Shown here: positions 1-7,137 of the stretch, in pieces
How the letters are laid out: each line of letters opens with the position of its first letter
How positions within the stretch are numbered: the stretch's first letter is position 1
Assembly (NCBI GenBank): GCA_000438255.1
Contig: FR901932.1
Coordinates: 1-17,598, forward strand
Source: Clostridium sp. CAG:389
Lineage (GTDB): Bacteria; Bacillota; Clostridia; TANB77; CAG-508
DNA length: 17,598 nt
Direction: 5' to 3'
Translations under genes and position numbers: made by a program
Notes under the pieces: generated by a model
Database searches by the model: none
The model's input: only the letters and a program-made list of their open reading frames with translations
Told to the model about the DNA's origin: nothing

Positions 1-24
1 TGTTTACTTTTCAATGTACTTTTT

Positions 25-49
25 GTTCGTTTTTCTTTTCGTAACGAAC
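25..49. repeat. inverted repeat at the predicted start of the left-going transcript
   Basis: GTTCGTT (25-31) and AACGAAC (43-49) form a perfect 7-bp inverted repeat around an 11-base centre. It lies at and just after the expected transcription start of the -10 box at 57-62. It could be an operator or a 5' hairpin in the transcript. It does not match the LexA/DinR box (CGAAC-N4-GTTCG). Confidence 0.4.
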
Positions 50-56
50 GTATTTG

Positions 57-86
57 ATTATACTATAAATTGTTTTACTTTGTCAA
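57..86 (-). promoter_or_regulatory. sigma-A-type promoter 1 (leftward)
   Basis: On the minus strand TTGACA (86-81) is followed by an 18-base spacer and TATAAT (62-57). Both boxes are perfect consensus. It is nearest to the left edge and would transcribe out of the window. Confidence 0.7.
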
Positions 87-214
87 GACTTTTTTGAAAG
101 TTTTTTTATTTTTTGTCAAAATAAAAATTAGTAATTTGAGTTTTAAAATTTCGTGTTTTATTTTACTAATTCTTTCGTTATTTTTTATTTTATCTTCTTA
201 CAAAGTACTTATTT

Positions 215-244
215 ATATTAGCACATCTTGTCGAATTTTGTCAA
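215..244 (-). promoter_or_regulatory. sigma-A-type promoter 2 (leftward)
   Basis: On the minus strand TTGACA (244-239) is followed by an 18-base spacer and TAATAT (220-215). The flanks resemble promoter 3: both begin CTATTGAC and end in an ATAAATAAG block. Confidence 0.55.
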
Positions 245-307
245 TAGTTTTTTAAAATTTTTTTTAATTTTTTTCAGCTATTTTTTATTCTTCCCAAGTG
301 CTTATTT

Positions 308-336
308 ATAATAGCATATTCATATTTCAAAGTCAA
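308..336 (-). promoter_or_regulatory. sigma-A-type promoter 3 (leftward)
   Basis: On the minus strand TTGACT (336-331) is followed by a 17-base spacer and TATTAT (313-308). It looks like a diverged duplicate of promoter 2, 92 bases away. Confidence 0.5.
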
Positions 337-376
337 TAGTTTTTATCAATTTTTTTGTTATTTTTTCAAAAATTTT

Positions 377-610
377 TTAAATCTCTACGAGAATCAAATC
401 ATCTCCTATGCATTTGATGTTTTTCCACGGTATAACTATATCATTATTAGAAGAAAACATACTCATAATTCTATTATTTCCTGGCACAATTATTGATGTA
501 ATTATACCTGTTTCCAAATCAGCACATACATCTTGAACATAGCCCAATCTTTTTCCATCTGTAATATTTACAACTTCTTTATGTTTAAAATCAAGTCCTT
601 TGTCTTGCAT
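377..610 (-). CDS. ylmC: YlmC/YmxH-family PRC-barrel protein
   Basis: This 77-residue protein belongs to the YlmC/YmxH family of small PRC-barrel proteins often found next to sigG in spore formers; the exact role is unknown. The beta-rich PRC-barrel pattern is visible: a Lys-Glu-Val-Val-Asn segment, then Gly-Lys-Arg-Leu-Gly near residue 22, a central Ile-Ile-Val-Pro-Gly turn, and Ile-Pro-Trp near the C-terminus. An upstream ATG at 628 is possible, but GGAGGG sits 4 bases before the ATG at 610, so I chose that start. It lies 128 bases after sigG and is followed by the leftward promoters. Family assignment is fairly sure from sequence and context; function is not. Confidence 0.85.
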   Translation of the reverse strand: MQDKGLDFKHKEVVNITDGKRLGYVQDVCADLETGIITSIIVPGNNRIMSMFSSNNDIVIPWKNIKCIGDDLILVEI

Positions 611-738
611 TTTCTCCCTCCAATACATTTAATGTTTTTTCTTTTATTGGTATCACAATATTATATTCTAATTATTTTAAAATATTGCAACATTTTAACT
701 TGATTTCATAATAAATTAAATTTTAATATCTTATGTTT

Positions 739-1513
739 TTATTTATATAATCTTTTGATATGCTCAATTGCATTTTTTTCCAATCTAGAAACTTGTGCTT
801 GCGATATTCCAATTTCGTCCGCAACTTCCATTTGAGTTCTTCCATCAAAAAATCTTTTAGTTATTATCATTTTCTCTTTATCATTTAATTTTTTCATTAT
901 TTGTTTTATTGTCATATTTTCTATCCATGATTCATCTGTGTTTTTATTGTCTTTAACTTGATCCATTATATATATGCTCTCAGCTCCATCATTATAAACC
1001 GGTTCTTGTAAAGAGACAGGATCTTGTATTGCATCAAAGCTATATGCAATTTCTTCTCTTTCAACTCCTAATTCTTTTGCAATTATATCAATAGTTGGTT
1101 CTTTTCCTTTTTCTCTAATATATTTTTCTTTAAATTGCATTGCTTTATATGCTAAATCTCTTACAGATCTACTAACCCTTATACTGTTATTGTCTCTCAA
1201 ATATCTTTTTACTTCGCCTATTATCATAGGTACTCCGATATGTGCTAAATTGTACATCTTGATTTATATCAAAATTATCTATTGCTTTTATTAATCCTAT
1301 ACACCCAACTTGAAATAAGTCATCTGCTTTTTCACCTCTTCCATAAAATCTTTGTATTACACTTAAAACAAGTCTTAAATTTCCTTGTATGAATTTAGTT
1401 CTTGCCTCTTCATCTCCATTTTTTATCTTTACTAGTAATTCTTTCTTTTCTTCATTTGATAATAGTGGTAATTTGCTTGTATTTACTCCACATATTTCAA
1501 CTTTATTGAACAA
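739..1513 (-). CDS. sigG: sporulation sigma factor sigma-G, split by a +1 frameshift at a CGG codon
   Basis: Sigma-G directs RNA polymerase to late forespore genes after engulfment. The start is TTG at 1513 with AGGAGG 8 bases upstream. Residues 1-92 carry the hallmark N-terminus (NKVEICGVNTSKLP), the NLRLVLSVIQRF segment of region 2 and DLFQVGCIGLIKAIDNFD. The frame then reaches TAT-CGG-A at 1240-1234. Unshifted, translation gives only 108 residues ending in unrelated sequence. Dropping the C at 1237 continues as Gly-Val-Pro-Met-Ile-Ile-Gly-Glu, through regions 3 and 4 to the region 4.2 helix-turn-helix (GISQAQVSRLE). The shifted product is 257 residues, close to the 260 of B. subtilis. Everything outside this one base is intact, so I treat it as one gene read by frameshifting, with a pseudogene or sequence error as alternatives. 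A sigma-F-like promoter lies just upstream. Confidence 0.9.
1234..1240 (-). other. CGG +1 frameshift site in sigG
   Basis: The minus strand reads TAT CGG A. Codon 93 of the starting frame is CGG (1237-1235). Omitting its C (1237) makes the next codon GGA and restores the conserved FSTY-G-VPMIIGE sequence. In B. subtilis sigma-G the corresponding residues are FSTY-A-VPMIIGE, so exactly one residue belongs between Tyr and Val. There is no Shine-Dalgarno-like stretch just upstream as in prfB. Confidence 0.85.
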
Positions 1514-1544
1514 ATATAAAACCTCCTTTAAAATTACTTAATCT

Positions 1545-1574
1545 AAGTATTTCCAAAAAAGGTCTAGTTAATAC
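1545..1574 (-). promoter_or_regulatory. sigma-F-like forespore promoter for sigG
   Basis: On the minus strand GTATT (1574-1570) is separated by 15 bases from GGAAATACTT (1554-1545). This fits the B. subtilis sigma-F pattern (GYWTA-like -35, spacer about 15, GGNRANANTW-like -10) at nearly every position. It lies in the 73-base gap between sigE and sigG, about 32 bases before the sigG start. Known biology, sigma-F transcription of sigG in the forespore, fits this placement. Confidence 0.65.
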
Positions 1575-1586
1575 AATTTTTATGTT

Positions 1587-2334
1587 TTAGCCTGTTTTAC
1601 TCATTATTTCTTTTTTCATTTTGTTGATTATTTTCTTTTCTAATCTTGATATGTAGCTTTGTGATATTCCGAAGTTCATCCGCAACTTCCTTTTGTGTTT
1701 TTTCTTTTCCTGTTTTAAATCCAAATCTCATTTCCATTATGTTTTTTTCTCTGTCATTTAATTTTAATATTGATGCTCTTAATAATGTTTTATCTACTTC
1801 GTCTTCTAAATTTCTTGATGTTATATCTGGGTCTGTTCCTAATATATCTGATAATAATAATTCATTTCCGTCGCAGTCTTTATTTAATGGTTCATCTATT
1901 GATACTTCTCCTTTTGTCTTATTATTTTTTCTTAAAAACATCAAAATTTCATTTTCAATACATCTTGATGCATATGTTGCAAGTTTGATATTTTTATCTG
2001 AATTAAATGTGTTTACCCCTTTCATTAGTCCTATTGTTCCTATTGATATTAAGTCTTCTATTCCTATTCCTGTATTTTCAAATTTTTTTGCTATGTACAC
2101 AACAAGTCTTAGATTTCTTTCAACTAAAATTTGTCTTGTTTCTAAATTATTTTCTTCTGATAGTTGTTTTATAAGTTTCTCTTCTTCTGCTGGTTCTAAT
2201 GGTGGTGGTAATGTTTGACTTCCTGCTATATAAAATATAGGCAAATATTCTATTTCATCATTCTCATTTATGTATTTTGCACATATAGTGCTTATGTTAT
2301 CGATTTTCTTTTTTAAAAATTCAACAATATTCAT
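1587..2334 (-). CDS. sigE: sporulation sigma factor pro-sigma-E, split by a +1 frameshift at a CGG codon
   Basis: Sigma-E runs early mother-cell transcription and is made as an inactive precursor cut by SpoIIGA. The start is ATG 2334 with GGAGG 6 bases upstream. Residues 1 to about 34 are the pro-sequence; the conserved FYIAGSQTLPPPL follows. Region 2 (NLRLVVYIAKKFENTGIGIEDLISIGTIG) and DGNELLLSDILGTD are intact. At residue 221 (KEVADEL) the frame meets CTT-CGG-A. Without a shift, translation continues 24 unrelated residues to a stop at 1597. Dropping the C at 1671 gives GISQSYISRLEKKI, the normal region 4.2 recognition helix, and a stop at 1587, for a 248-residue product. spoIIGA ends 17 bases upstream, so the pair is co-transcribed. 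A pseudogene or assembly error is the alternative. Confidence 0.9.
1668..1674 (-). other. CGG +1 frameshift site in sigE
   Basis: The minus strand reads CTT CGG A. Codon 222 of the starting frame is CGG (1671-1669). Omitting the C gives GGA and the conserved helix-turn-helix glycine. The intact sigG copy of the same motif is GAA-ATT-GGA-ATA-TCG; sigE has GAA-CTT-C-GGA-ATA-TCA, so the extra base is visible by direct comparison within this window. Confidence 0.87.
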
Positions 2335-2351
2335 TTTGTACCTCCAAAGTT

Positions 2352-3236
2352 TTAATATAAGTCAATTCCAATGAGTGCATTATATTCCCCTTTTTTTGTA
2401 AGAGATTTATTATATATTCCTATTATTGCATTTTTTTCTTCTTCTGTTTGTTCATTTATAATTTCTATTTTTTCTGGTTTTATTCCAACTAACATTCCAT
2501 TTTGTTTTCCTAGTGATGCAAATGGTATTATTCTTAATCTTGGAATATATTCATTTTTGATATCTTCTGGTATTTTTTCGAAGTCACCTCCTAATATAGA
2601 TTCTGTATTATTTAATATTTCTTTTGGTAATAAATCATATAATGATGTTTTTTCTATTACCGCTACTGGTGTTCCTGTTATAGGTTCTTTTAACATATTT
2701 CCTGTATCTACCATTGTATCTAAAACTTTTTCTTTTCCATTAATTTTTATTTTTATTTTACAAATCATATCTTTTTTTGTTATTTTATTTTTTACCAATT
2801 TAAATGCTATTAATAATATTATAGTTCCAACTATCGCTCCTATAAATATTACTTTTAATACATATGTTCCAACATACATTCCATTTTTCATTATTATATT
2901 TTGAGGTTTTAATACATATATTAAATATGTCGCTACTCCTCCAAATGTAAATGTTGTAACATAAAATATAACTAGTTGTTTACACATGTTTTTAACATTC
3001 TGTGGATAAAAAGCTACATATATTATAATTATTGATAATATCATTTTTAAAAATATGTTTGAGTATATGTTTATTTTTAATATGTATTCTGATATCGCAT
3101 ATATCGCCCCTATAAGACTTGCAAAAAATATTCTTATATATGAGATTTTATTTTTTGATATTATTCCTGTTGCATATAAGATTATATAATTCATTATTAG
3201 GTTTTCTACAATTATAATATCTATATAAATTGTCAT
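2352..3236 (-). CDS. spoIIGA: sigma-E processing peptidase SpoIIGA
   Basis: SpoIIGA is the membrane aspartic protease that cuts the pro-sequence from pro-sigma-E at the sporulation septum. The 294-residue protein has about five hydrophobic membrane segments in residues 1-150 and a cytosolic protease domain with the catalytic Asp177-Thr-Gly motif (MVDTGNMLKEP). It ends in NALIGIDLY, near the usual family C-terminus. The frame is open from a GTG at 3245, but AGGTGA lies 5 bases before the ATG at 3236, so I prefer that start. It sits directly before sigE as in other spore formers and after ftsZ, from which a terminator separates it. No frame break was seen. Confidence 0.93.
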   Translation of the reverse strand: MTIYIDIIIVENLIMNYIILYATGIISKNKISYIRIFFASLIGAIYAISEYILKINIYSNIFLKMILSIIIIYVAFYPQNVKNMCKQLVIFYVTTFTFGGVATYLIYVLKPQNIIMKNGMYVGTYVLKVIFIGAIVGTIILLIAFKLVKNKITKKDMICKIKIKINGKEKVLDTMVDTGNMLKEPITGTPVAVIEKTSLYDLLPKEILNNTESILGGDFEKIPEDIKNEYIPRLRIIPFASLGKQNGMLVGIKPEKIEIINEQTEEEKNAIIGIYNKSLTKKGEYNALIGIDLY

Positions 3237-3301
3237 TTTGCTCACCTACTTTTTGTATTTTACTACATTGGTTTTACGAAGTCTGTCTTTTCTTATTGTA
3301 G

Positions 3302-3336
3302 AAAAAAAGAAATAATCGAGCAATTTCGATTATTTC
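3302..3336 (-). terminator. intrinsic terminator after ftsZ
   Basis: A perfect 11-bp stem (3336-3326 with 3319-3309, GAAATAATCGA) with a 6-base loop is followed on the minus strand by seven T residues (3308-3302). It begins 12 bases after the ftsZ stop and insulates the division operon from spoIIGA. Confidence 0.9.
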
Positions 3337-3347
3337 TTTCTAATTTA

Positions 3348-4469
3348 TTATAAATTTTTATTTCTATTTTTTCTTAAAAATGGTGGAATATCTAAATCAT
3401 TTTGTGAAGAGCTTACATCTGAGCTAGATGGTATTGAGTTGATTTTTTTCTCCCATGTTTTTGATACTATATTATCAACACCTATACTTGATATATTATT
3501 TTCTGTTTTTTCAAATCCTGTTGCAATAACTGTTATTTGAATTTCATCTTGCATGCTTGGGTCTGTAACTGTACCAAATATAATGTTTGCTTCTGGGTCT
3601 ACACTGCGTTGTACTAATTCTGCTGCTGTATTTACTTCATGTAATCCTAAGTCTTCTCCACCTGTTATGTTGATAATTACACCTTTTGCGCCTTCTATTG
3701 ATGTTTCTAGTAATGGACTTTGAATAGCTTCTTTTGCTGCATCTTCTGCTCTGTTTTCTCCTGATGCTCTACCAACACCCATATGTGCCATTCCTTGATT
3801 TAACATTATTGTTTTTACATCTGCAAAGTCTAAGTTTACAAGTCCTGGTACTGCTATTAAGTCAGATATACCTTGTACACCTTGTCTTAATACGTCATCT
3901 GCCATTTTGAATGCTTCTATTATTGATGTTTTTCTGTCTATTATTTGTAATAATTTGTCATTTGGTATTACTACTAATGTATCTACTTTTCCTTTTAAGC
4001 TTTCTATTCCTCTTTCAGCTTGTGAAAGTCTTTTCTTTCCTTCAAATGTAAATGGTTTTGTAACAACACCTATTGTTAATATTCCCATTTCTTTTGCTGT
4101 TGATGCTACTATTGGTGCAGCTCCTGTACCTGTTCCTCCACCCATTCCGGCAGTAACAAATACCATATCTGCTCCTCTTAATATTTCAGCTACTTCTGCT
4201 TTGCTTTCTTCTGCTGATTGTGCACCAATATCAGGGTTAGCTCCTGCTCCTAGTCCTCTTGTTATTTTTTCTCCTATTTGAATTTTTGTATTTGCTTTTG
4301 ATTGTTGTAGTGCTTGTCTATCTGTGTTTACTGCTATAAAGTCTACTCCTTTGATTCCTGCGTCTATCATTCTATTTACAGCATTGTTTCCTGCTCCTCC
4401 AACGCCAATTACTTTTATTGTTGCTGTCCCATCCATCATTGTTATATTGTTATCATCGTATTCCATCAT
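3348..4469 (-). CDS. ftsZ: cell division GTPase FtsZ
   Basis: FtsZ is the tubulin-like GTPase that polymerises into the division ring. The 373-residue protein shows the N-terminal GVGGAGNNAVNRM segment, the tubulin signature GGGTGTG at residues 110-116 and the T7 synergy loop NLDFAD at 212-217. After a short linker of about 40 residues comes the conserved C-terminal peptide DIPPFLRKN that docks on FtsA and other partners. GGGAGG lies 10 bases before ATG 4469; a second ATG follows immediately, so either may serve. It follows ftsA by 83 bases and is closed by a strong terminator. Confidence 0.98.
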   Translation of the reverse strand: MMEYDDNNITMMDGTATIKVIGVGGAGNNAVNRMIDAGIKGVDFIAVNTDRQALQQSKANTKIQIGEKITRGLGAGANPDIGAQSAEESKAEVAEILRGADMVFVTAGMGGGTGTGAAPIVASTAKEMGILTIGVVTKPFTFEGKKRLSQAERGIESLKGKVDTLVVIPNDKLLQIIDRKTSIIEAFKMADDVLRQGVQGISDLIAVPGLVNLDFADVKTIMLNQGMAHMGVGRASGENRAEDAAKEAIQSPLLETSIEGAKGVIINITGGEDLGLHEVNTAAELVQRSVDPEANIIFGTVTDPSMQDEIQITVIATGFEKTENNISSIGVDNIVSKTWEKKINSIPSSSDVSSSQNDLDIPPFLRKNRNKNL

Positions 4470-4552
4470 TTTGATTTTTCCTCCCTTAAAACTTTGTTTA
4501 TATTTATATTTTTAAAATTAATAACTATTTCTTATATTACTTTTTTGTAATT

Positions 4553-5782
4553 TTAACTATAAAAAAATTCTTTTATTTTTTCAAATATATTTTTGAATAT
4601 ATTTTCATTTGATTTTGTATCTATACTGCTTGATACTGTTTTTGTAAATGGTCTTGAAGCTATATATCTAACTAATGCATATGCTGTTCTATATGTAGGT
4701 TTTGTAGTTCCAATTAGTCTTCCTGTTGATATTTTTACAGGTATATTTAAATTTATTTTTCCTGCAACATCACTTTTACTAATATTTACTATTCCTTGTC
4801 CTGTTAATATAACATTGTTTATTCTTGATTTTATTCCTTGATTTGTTAAGTCTTTGTTTATTATCAAGAACATGTCTTCTATTCTTGCTTCTATTATTTC
4901 TATTAATTCAGAACTTTTTATGATTTTATTTTTGTTATTATCTTTACATGTGTTTAATATAATGTCATTATCATTATCTATAAATGATTTTAAGGCTAGT
5001 CCATATTGTCTTTTTAATTTGTCTGCTTCTTCTTTTTCAATATTTAATACTAATGCAATGTCATTTGTTATGTTTTCTCCCCCTACTGGCATTGAATTAG
5101 TATATATGTATGTTGTTCCTTCAAATACTCCTATATCTGTATTTTCCGCTCCAACATCTATAATTGCTATATTATCATGTAATTCATTTTTGTCTAATAT
5201 TAAGTTTCTTTCTGCTAATGTGATTGGTACTATTCCGTCTATTTCTAATCCTGCTTTTTTGAAAATATTATTTAGTTGTCTCACATATTCTTTGTCTGCT
5301 AATATTATTTGTGCACTAATTGTAAATTTAGAGCTCAAACTTCCGACTGGGTCTGTAACTATGGTTCCATTATCTAATATTACTTTATCTGGGACAATGT
5401 CTATTAAAGTTTTTCCGTCTGGTATCTCTATATCTTTTACTTGCATTATTGCATTTTGCACATCTCTTATTGATATTCCAGCATATCTGTCTTTTGCATC
5501 TTTTGTTATACTGTTTTGTACTATTGTTACATATTTTCCTGGAATTGTTACATATGCTGAATTTATTTTAAGATTTGTTTCATCTTCGGCATCTTTTATA
5601 GTTTTAGCTAAACTTAAACTTATTTCTTCTTCGTTTATTATTTTTCCTTTTTTTAATCCACTGCATTTATATGATGTACTACATATAGTTTCTATTTGTT
5701 CAAAATTGTTGACTTCTCCTACTACTGTTGCTACTTTTGTTGTTCCTATGTCTACACCAACTATAATATCACCTATAGCCAA
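4553..5782 (-). CDS. ftsA: cell division actin-like protein FtsA
   Basis: FtsA is an actin-fold ATPase that tethers FtsZ to the membrane. The 409-residue protein begins with the phosphate-1 motif DIGTTKVATVVGE (about residues 11-23), has the phosphate-2 motif IIDVGAENTDIGVFE in the middle, and a TGQG turn late in the chain. The last residues, IFKNIFEKIKEFF, form an amphipathic helix typical of the FtsA membrane anchor. The start is TTG at 5782, with GGGGG 7 bases upstream and no better alternative. A good promoter lies 42 bases before the start, so ftsA-ftsZ can be expressed separately from the upstream genes. Confidence 0.96.
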   Translation of the reverse strand: MAIGDIIVGVDIGTTKVATVVGEVNNFEQIETICSTSYKCSGLKKGKIINEEEISLSLAKTIKDAEDETNLKINSAYVTIPGKYVTIVQNSITKDAKDRYAGISIRDVQNAIMQVKDIEIPDGKTLIDIVPDKVILDNGTIVTDPVGSLSSKFTISAQIILADKEYVRQLNNIFKKAGLEIDGIVPITLAERNLILDKNELHDNIAIIDVGAENTDIGVFEGTTYIYTNSMPVGGENITNDIALVLNIEKEEADKLKRQYGLALKSFIDNDNDIILNTCKDNNKNKIIKSSELIEIIEARIEDMFLIINKDLTNQGIKSRINNVILTGQGIVNISKSDVAGKINLNIPVKISTGRLIGTTKPTYRTAYALVRYIASRPFTKTVSSSIDTKSNENIFKNIFEKIKEFFYS

Positions 5783-5823
5783 GTTAATTCCCCCATCTTT
5801 TTTGTTATAAATTTCTTGATGTA

Positions 5824-5852
5824 TTTATATTACATTTTTTTTCAAATGTCAA
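5824..5852 (-). promoter_or_regulatory. sigma-A-type promoter for ftsA-ftsZ
   Basis: On the minus strand TTGACA (5852-5847) is separated by 17 bases from TATAAA (5829-5824). It lies about 42 bases before the ftsA start. Its -35 falls inside one arm of the inverted repeat at 5846-5929. Confidence 0.7.
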
Positions 5853-5929
5853 TAGAAATTGTTATATTTTTGTTATATTTTTGTAATAATTTTGTAATGT
5901 ATTTGTAATATTATTTTTTCTATTGACAT
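5846..5929. repeat. 13-bp inverted repeat flanking a TTGTAAT-rich centre
   Basis: ATGTCAATAGAAA (5846-5858) and TTTCTATTGACAT (5917-5929) are perfect complements. The 58-base centre consists of short degenerate repeats of TTGTTATAT and TTGTAAT. Each arm contains a TTGACA. It lies between sbp and ftsA and could be a duplicated promoter element or a small non-coding mobile remnant. Confidence 0.5.
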
Positions 5930-5970
5930 CCTATATTTTTTATATGATTTGTTTTTCTTTTGTTTTCTTC

Positions 5971-6381
5971 TTATATCTCTTTTTCTTGTGTTTCTTCCTG
6001 TGTTTCTTTTTTATTTTTTTCTGATTTATTTTTTACATTTTGTGTCCATTTTTCGACATAATATCTTCTTATTATTCCTAAGTTGTTAAACATTCTTCCT
6101 ACAAATACAACAATTGCAGCTAAATATATATCAATATTTAATTTTTCTCCTAATACTGTTAGTAATATTGCAAGAATTGCATTTCCGAAAAATCCTGAAA
6201 TAAAGATTTTCATATCAAATTTTTTGTTTATTACAGATGCTACCCCTCCAAATACTGAGTCTAGCGCTGCTATTATTGCAATTGCTAAATAACTAGAATA
6301 TGTATATGATATTATTGGTGCATTTAATCCTACTGCAATTCCTAATACACATGCTATTATCATAACTAAAAAAATAATCAT
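5971..6381 (-). CDS. sbp: small basic membrane protein Sbp (DUF1290)
   Basis: This 136-residue protein matches the small basic protein family encoded before ftsA in Gram-positive bacteria; its role in division is not defined. Three hydrophobic membrane segments are visible (about residues 2-20, 29-50 and 60-80), with the family motifs IAIIAALDSVFGG near residue 35 and FGNAILA near residue 65. A charged Lys/Glu/Gln/Asn-rich tail follows after residue 105. The start ATG 6381 has AAAGGA about 10 bases upstream. It lies 22 bases after the preceding DUF881 gene, so they share a transcript. Confidence 0.9.
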   Translation of the reverse strand: MIIFLVMIIACVLGIAVGLNAPIISYTYSSYLAIAIIAALDSVFGGVASVINKKFDMKIFISGFFGNAILAILLTVLGEKLNIDIYLAAIVVFVGRMFNNLGIIRRYYVEKWTQNVKNKSEKNKKETQEETQEKEI

Positions 6382-6403
6382 TTTATCATTTTCCTTTCAT
6401 ATT

Positions 6404-7117
6404 TTATTGGATATATTTGTTTGTTATATCTTTACTATATTTAGGTATACTTACTTTTGATTTTTCTATTTCTATCTTAAATCCAAAGTTTCTTAATATT
6501 TCTACATATCCACCATTTCCTAATAATGTACTTTCTAGTTTTGTTGGATCTCCTATTGCTTTAATTATATATGGTGAAAATATTCTTTGTTGATTCACTA
6601 CTATTATTGGATTGCTTCCAATATCAACAATGTCTGACATATTAATTATTCTTTGTTCATTTACCGATATTGCTTCTGCTCCTGCTAATTTTAAATAATC
6701 TATAATTACTAATATATCTTCTGATGAAAGTGGTTCAACTTGTTCATCTTCACTCAAATTTTCGTTGTCTATATCTTTTATTGTTATTGTTATTCCTTGT
6801 CCTTCAACATCTGTTTTTCCTAAATACATATTAGTCTGTTCTAATTCTTTTTCTATTAATTTTGAAGATTCTTCTTCTGATTGTTCTTTTTCTTTATATT
6901 CTGCTAATTTGGCTGTTTTTTCATTGTATTGTTCTTGTGCTTCTTTATACATCTTTTTCCAGTTAGCAAGTTCTGTTCTTAGTTCTTCTTCTCTCATTGT
7001 CTCTATTGATGTAATATCTGTTTCTTTTACAACTTTAAATTGCATTGACATTACTATTGCTAGTGCAAAACATGCTATTGCAATTGTTATACATACTGTT
7101 ATTTTGCCTTTCTTCAT
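6404..7117 (-). CDS. DUF881-family protein, YlxX-like
   Basis: The 237-residue protein has one N-terminal membrane segment (about residues 5-26), an alpha-helical, probably coiled-coil stretch rich in Glu/Lys/Gln (35-95), and a DUF881 domain. Family features seen are GQGITITIKD (about 106-115), a central LAGAEAISVNEQRI and a terminal SIPKY. It corresponds in position to ylxX of the B. subtilis divIB-ylxW-ylxX-sbp series. The coiled coil probably lies outside the membrane with the domain beyond it. The function is unknown, perhaps linked to division. AGAAAGGA precedes ATG 7117. Confidence 0.85.
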   Translation of the reverse strand: MKKGKITVCITIAIACFALAIVMSMQFKVVKETDITSIETMREEELRTELANWKKMYKEAQEQYNEKTAKLAEYKEKEQSEEESSKLIEKELEQTNMYLGKTDVEGQGITITIKDIDNENLSEDEQVEPLSSEDILVIIDYLKLAGAEAISVNEQRIINMSDIVDIGSNPIIVVNQQRIFSPYIIKAIGDPTKLESTLLGNGGYVEILRNFGFKIEIEKSKVSIPKYSKDITNKYIQ

Positions 7118-7137
7118 ATTTTCTATTCCTTTCTGGA

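Larger units (their letters stand above)
1..376. other. gene-free AT-rich intergenic region
   Basis: No credible gene is visible here. A short plus-strand open frame (70-255) is low-complexity Phe/Ile/Leu/Ser residues without a ribosome binding site. The stretch contains three minus-strand promoter-like sequences, listed separately, and an inverted repeat at 25-49, all just beyond the end of ylmC. They point to a gene left of the window on the minus strand. Confidence 0.7.

Noticed and set aside
43..56. Possible LexA/DinR operator (CGAAC half-site)
   Set aside because: Only one half-site is present; the matching GTTCG at the proper four-base spacing is missing.
739..1257. A separate 172-residue minus-strand gene beginning MYNLAHIG
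   Set aside because: The first residues are an out-of-frame reading of the end of the sigG N-terminal part, with no ribosome binding site. From Val-Pro-Met on, it is the continuation of sigma-G.
1187..2334. The frame breaks in sigG and sigE as random sequencing errors or pseudogene decay
   Set aside because: Not excluded, but four out of four breaks at CGG with the same direction, no homopolymer at any of them, no other lesions in these genes, and a preserved sigma-F-like promoter make it the weaker explanation.
4593..5810. Long plus-strand open frames opposite ftsA
   Set aside because: They are antisense shadows of ftsA caused by AT-rich codon bias. They have no start signals and low-complexity Ile/Phe/Ser content.
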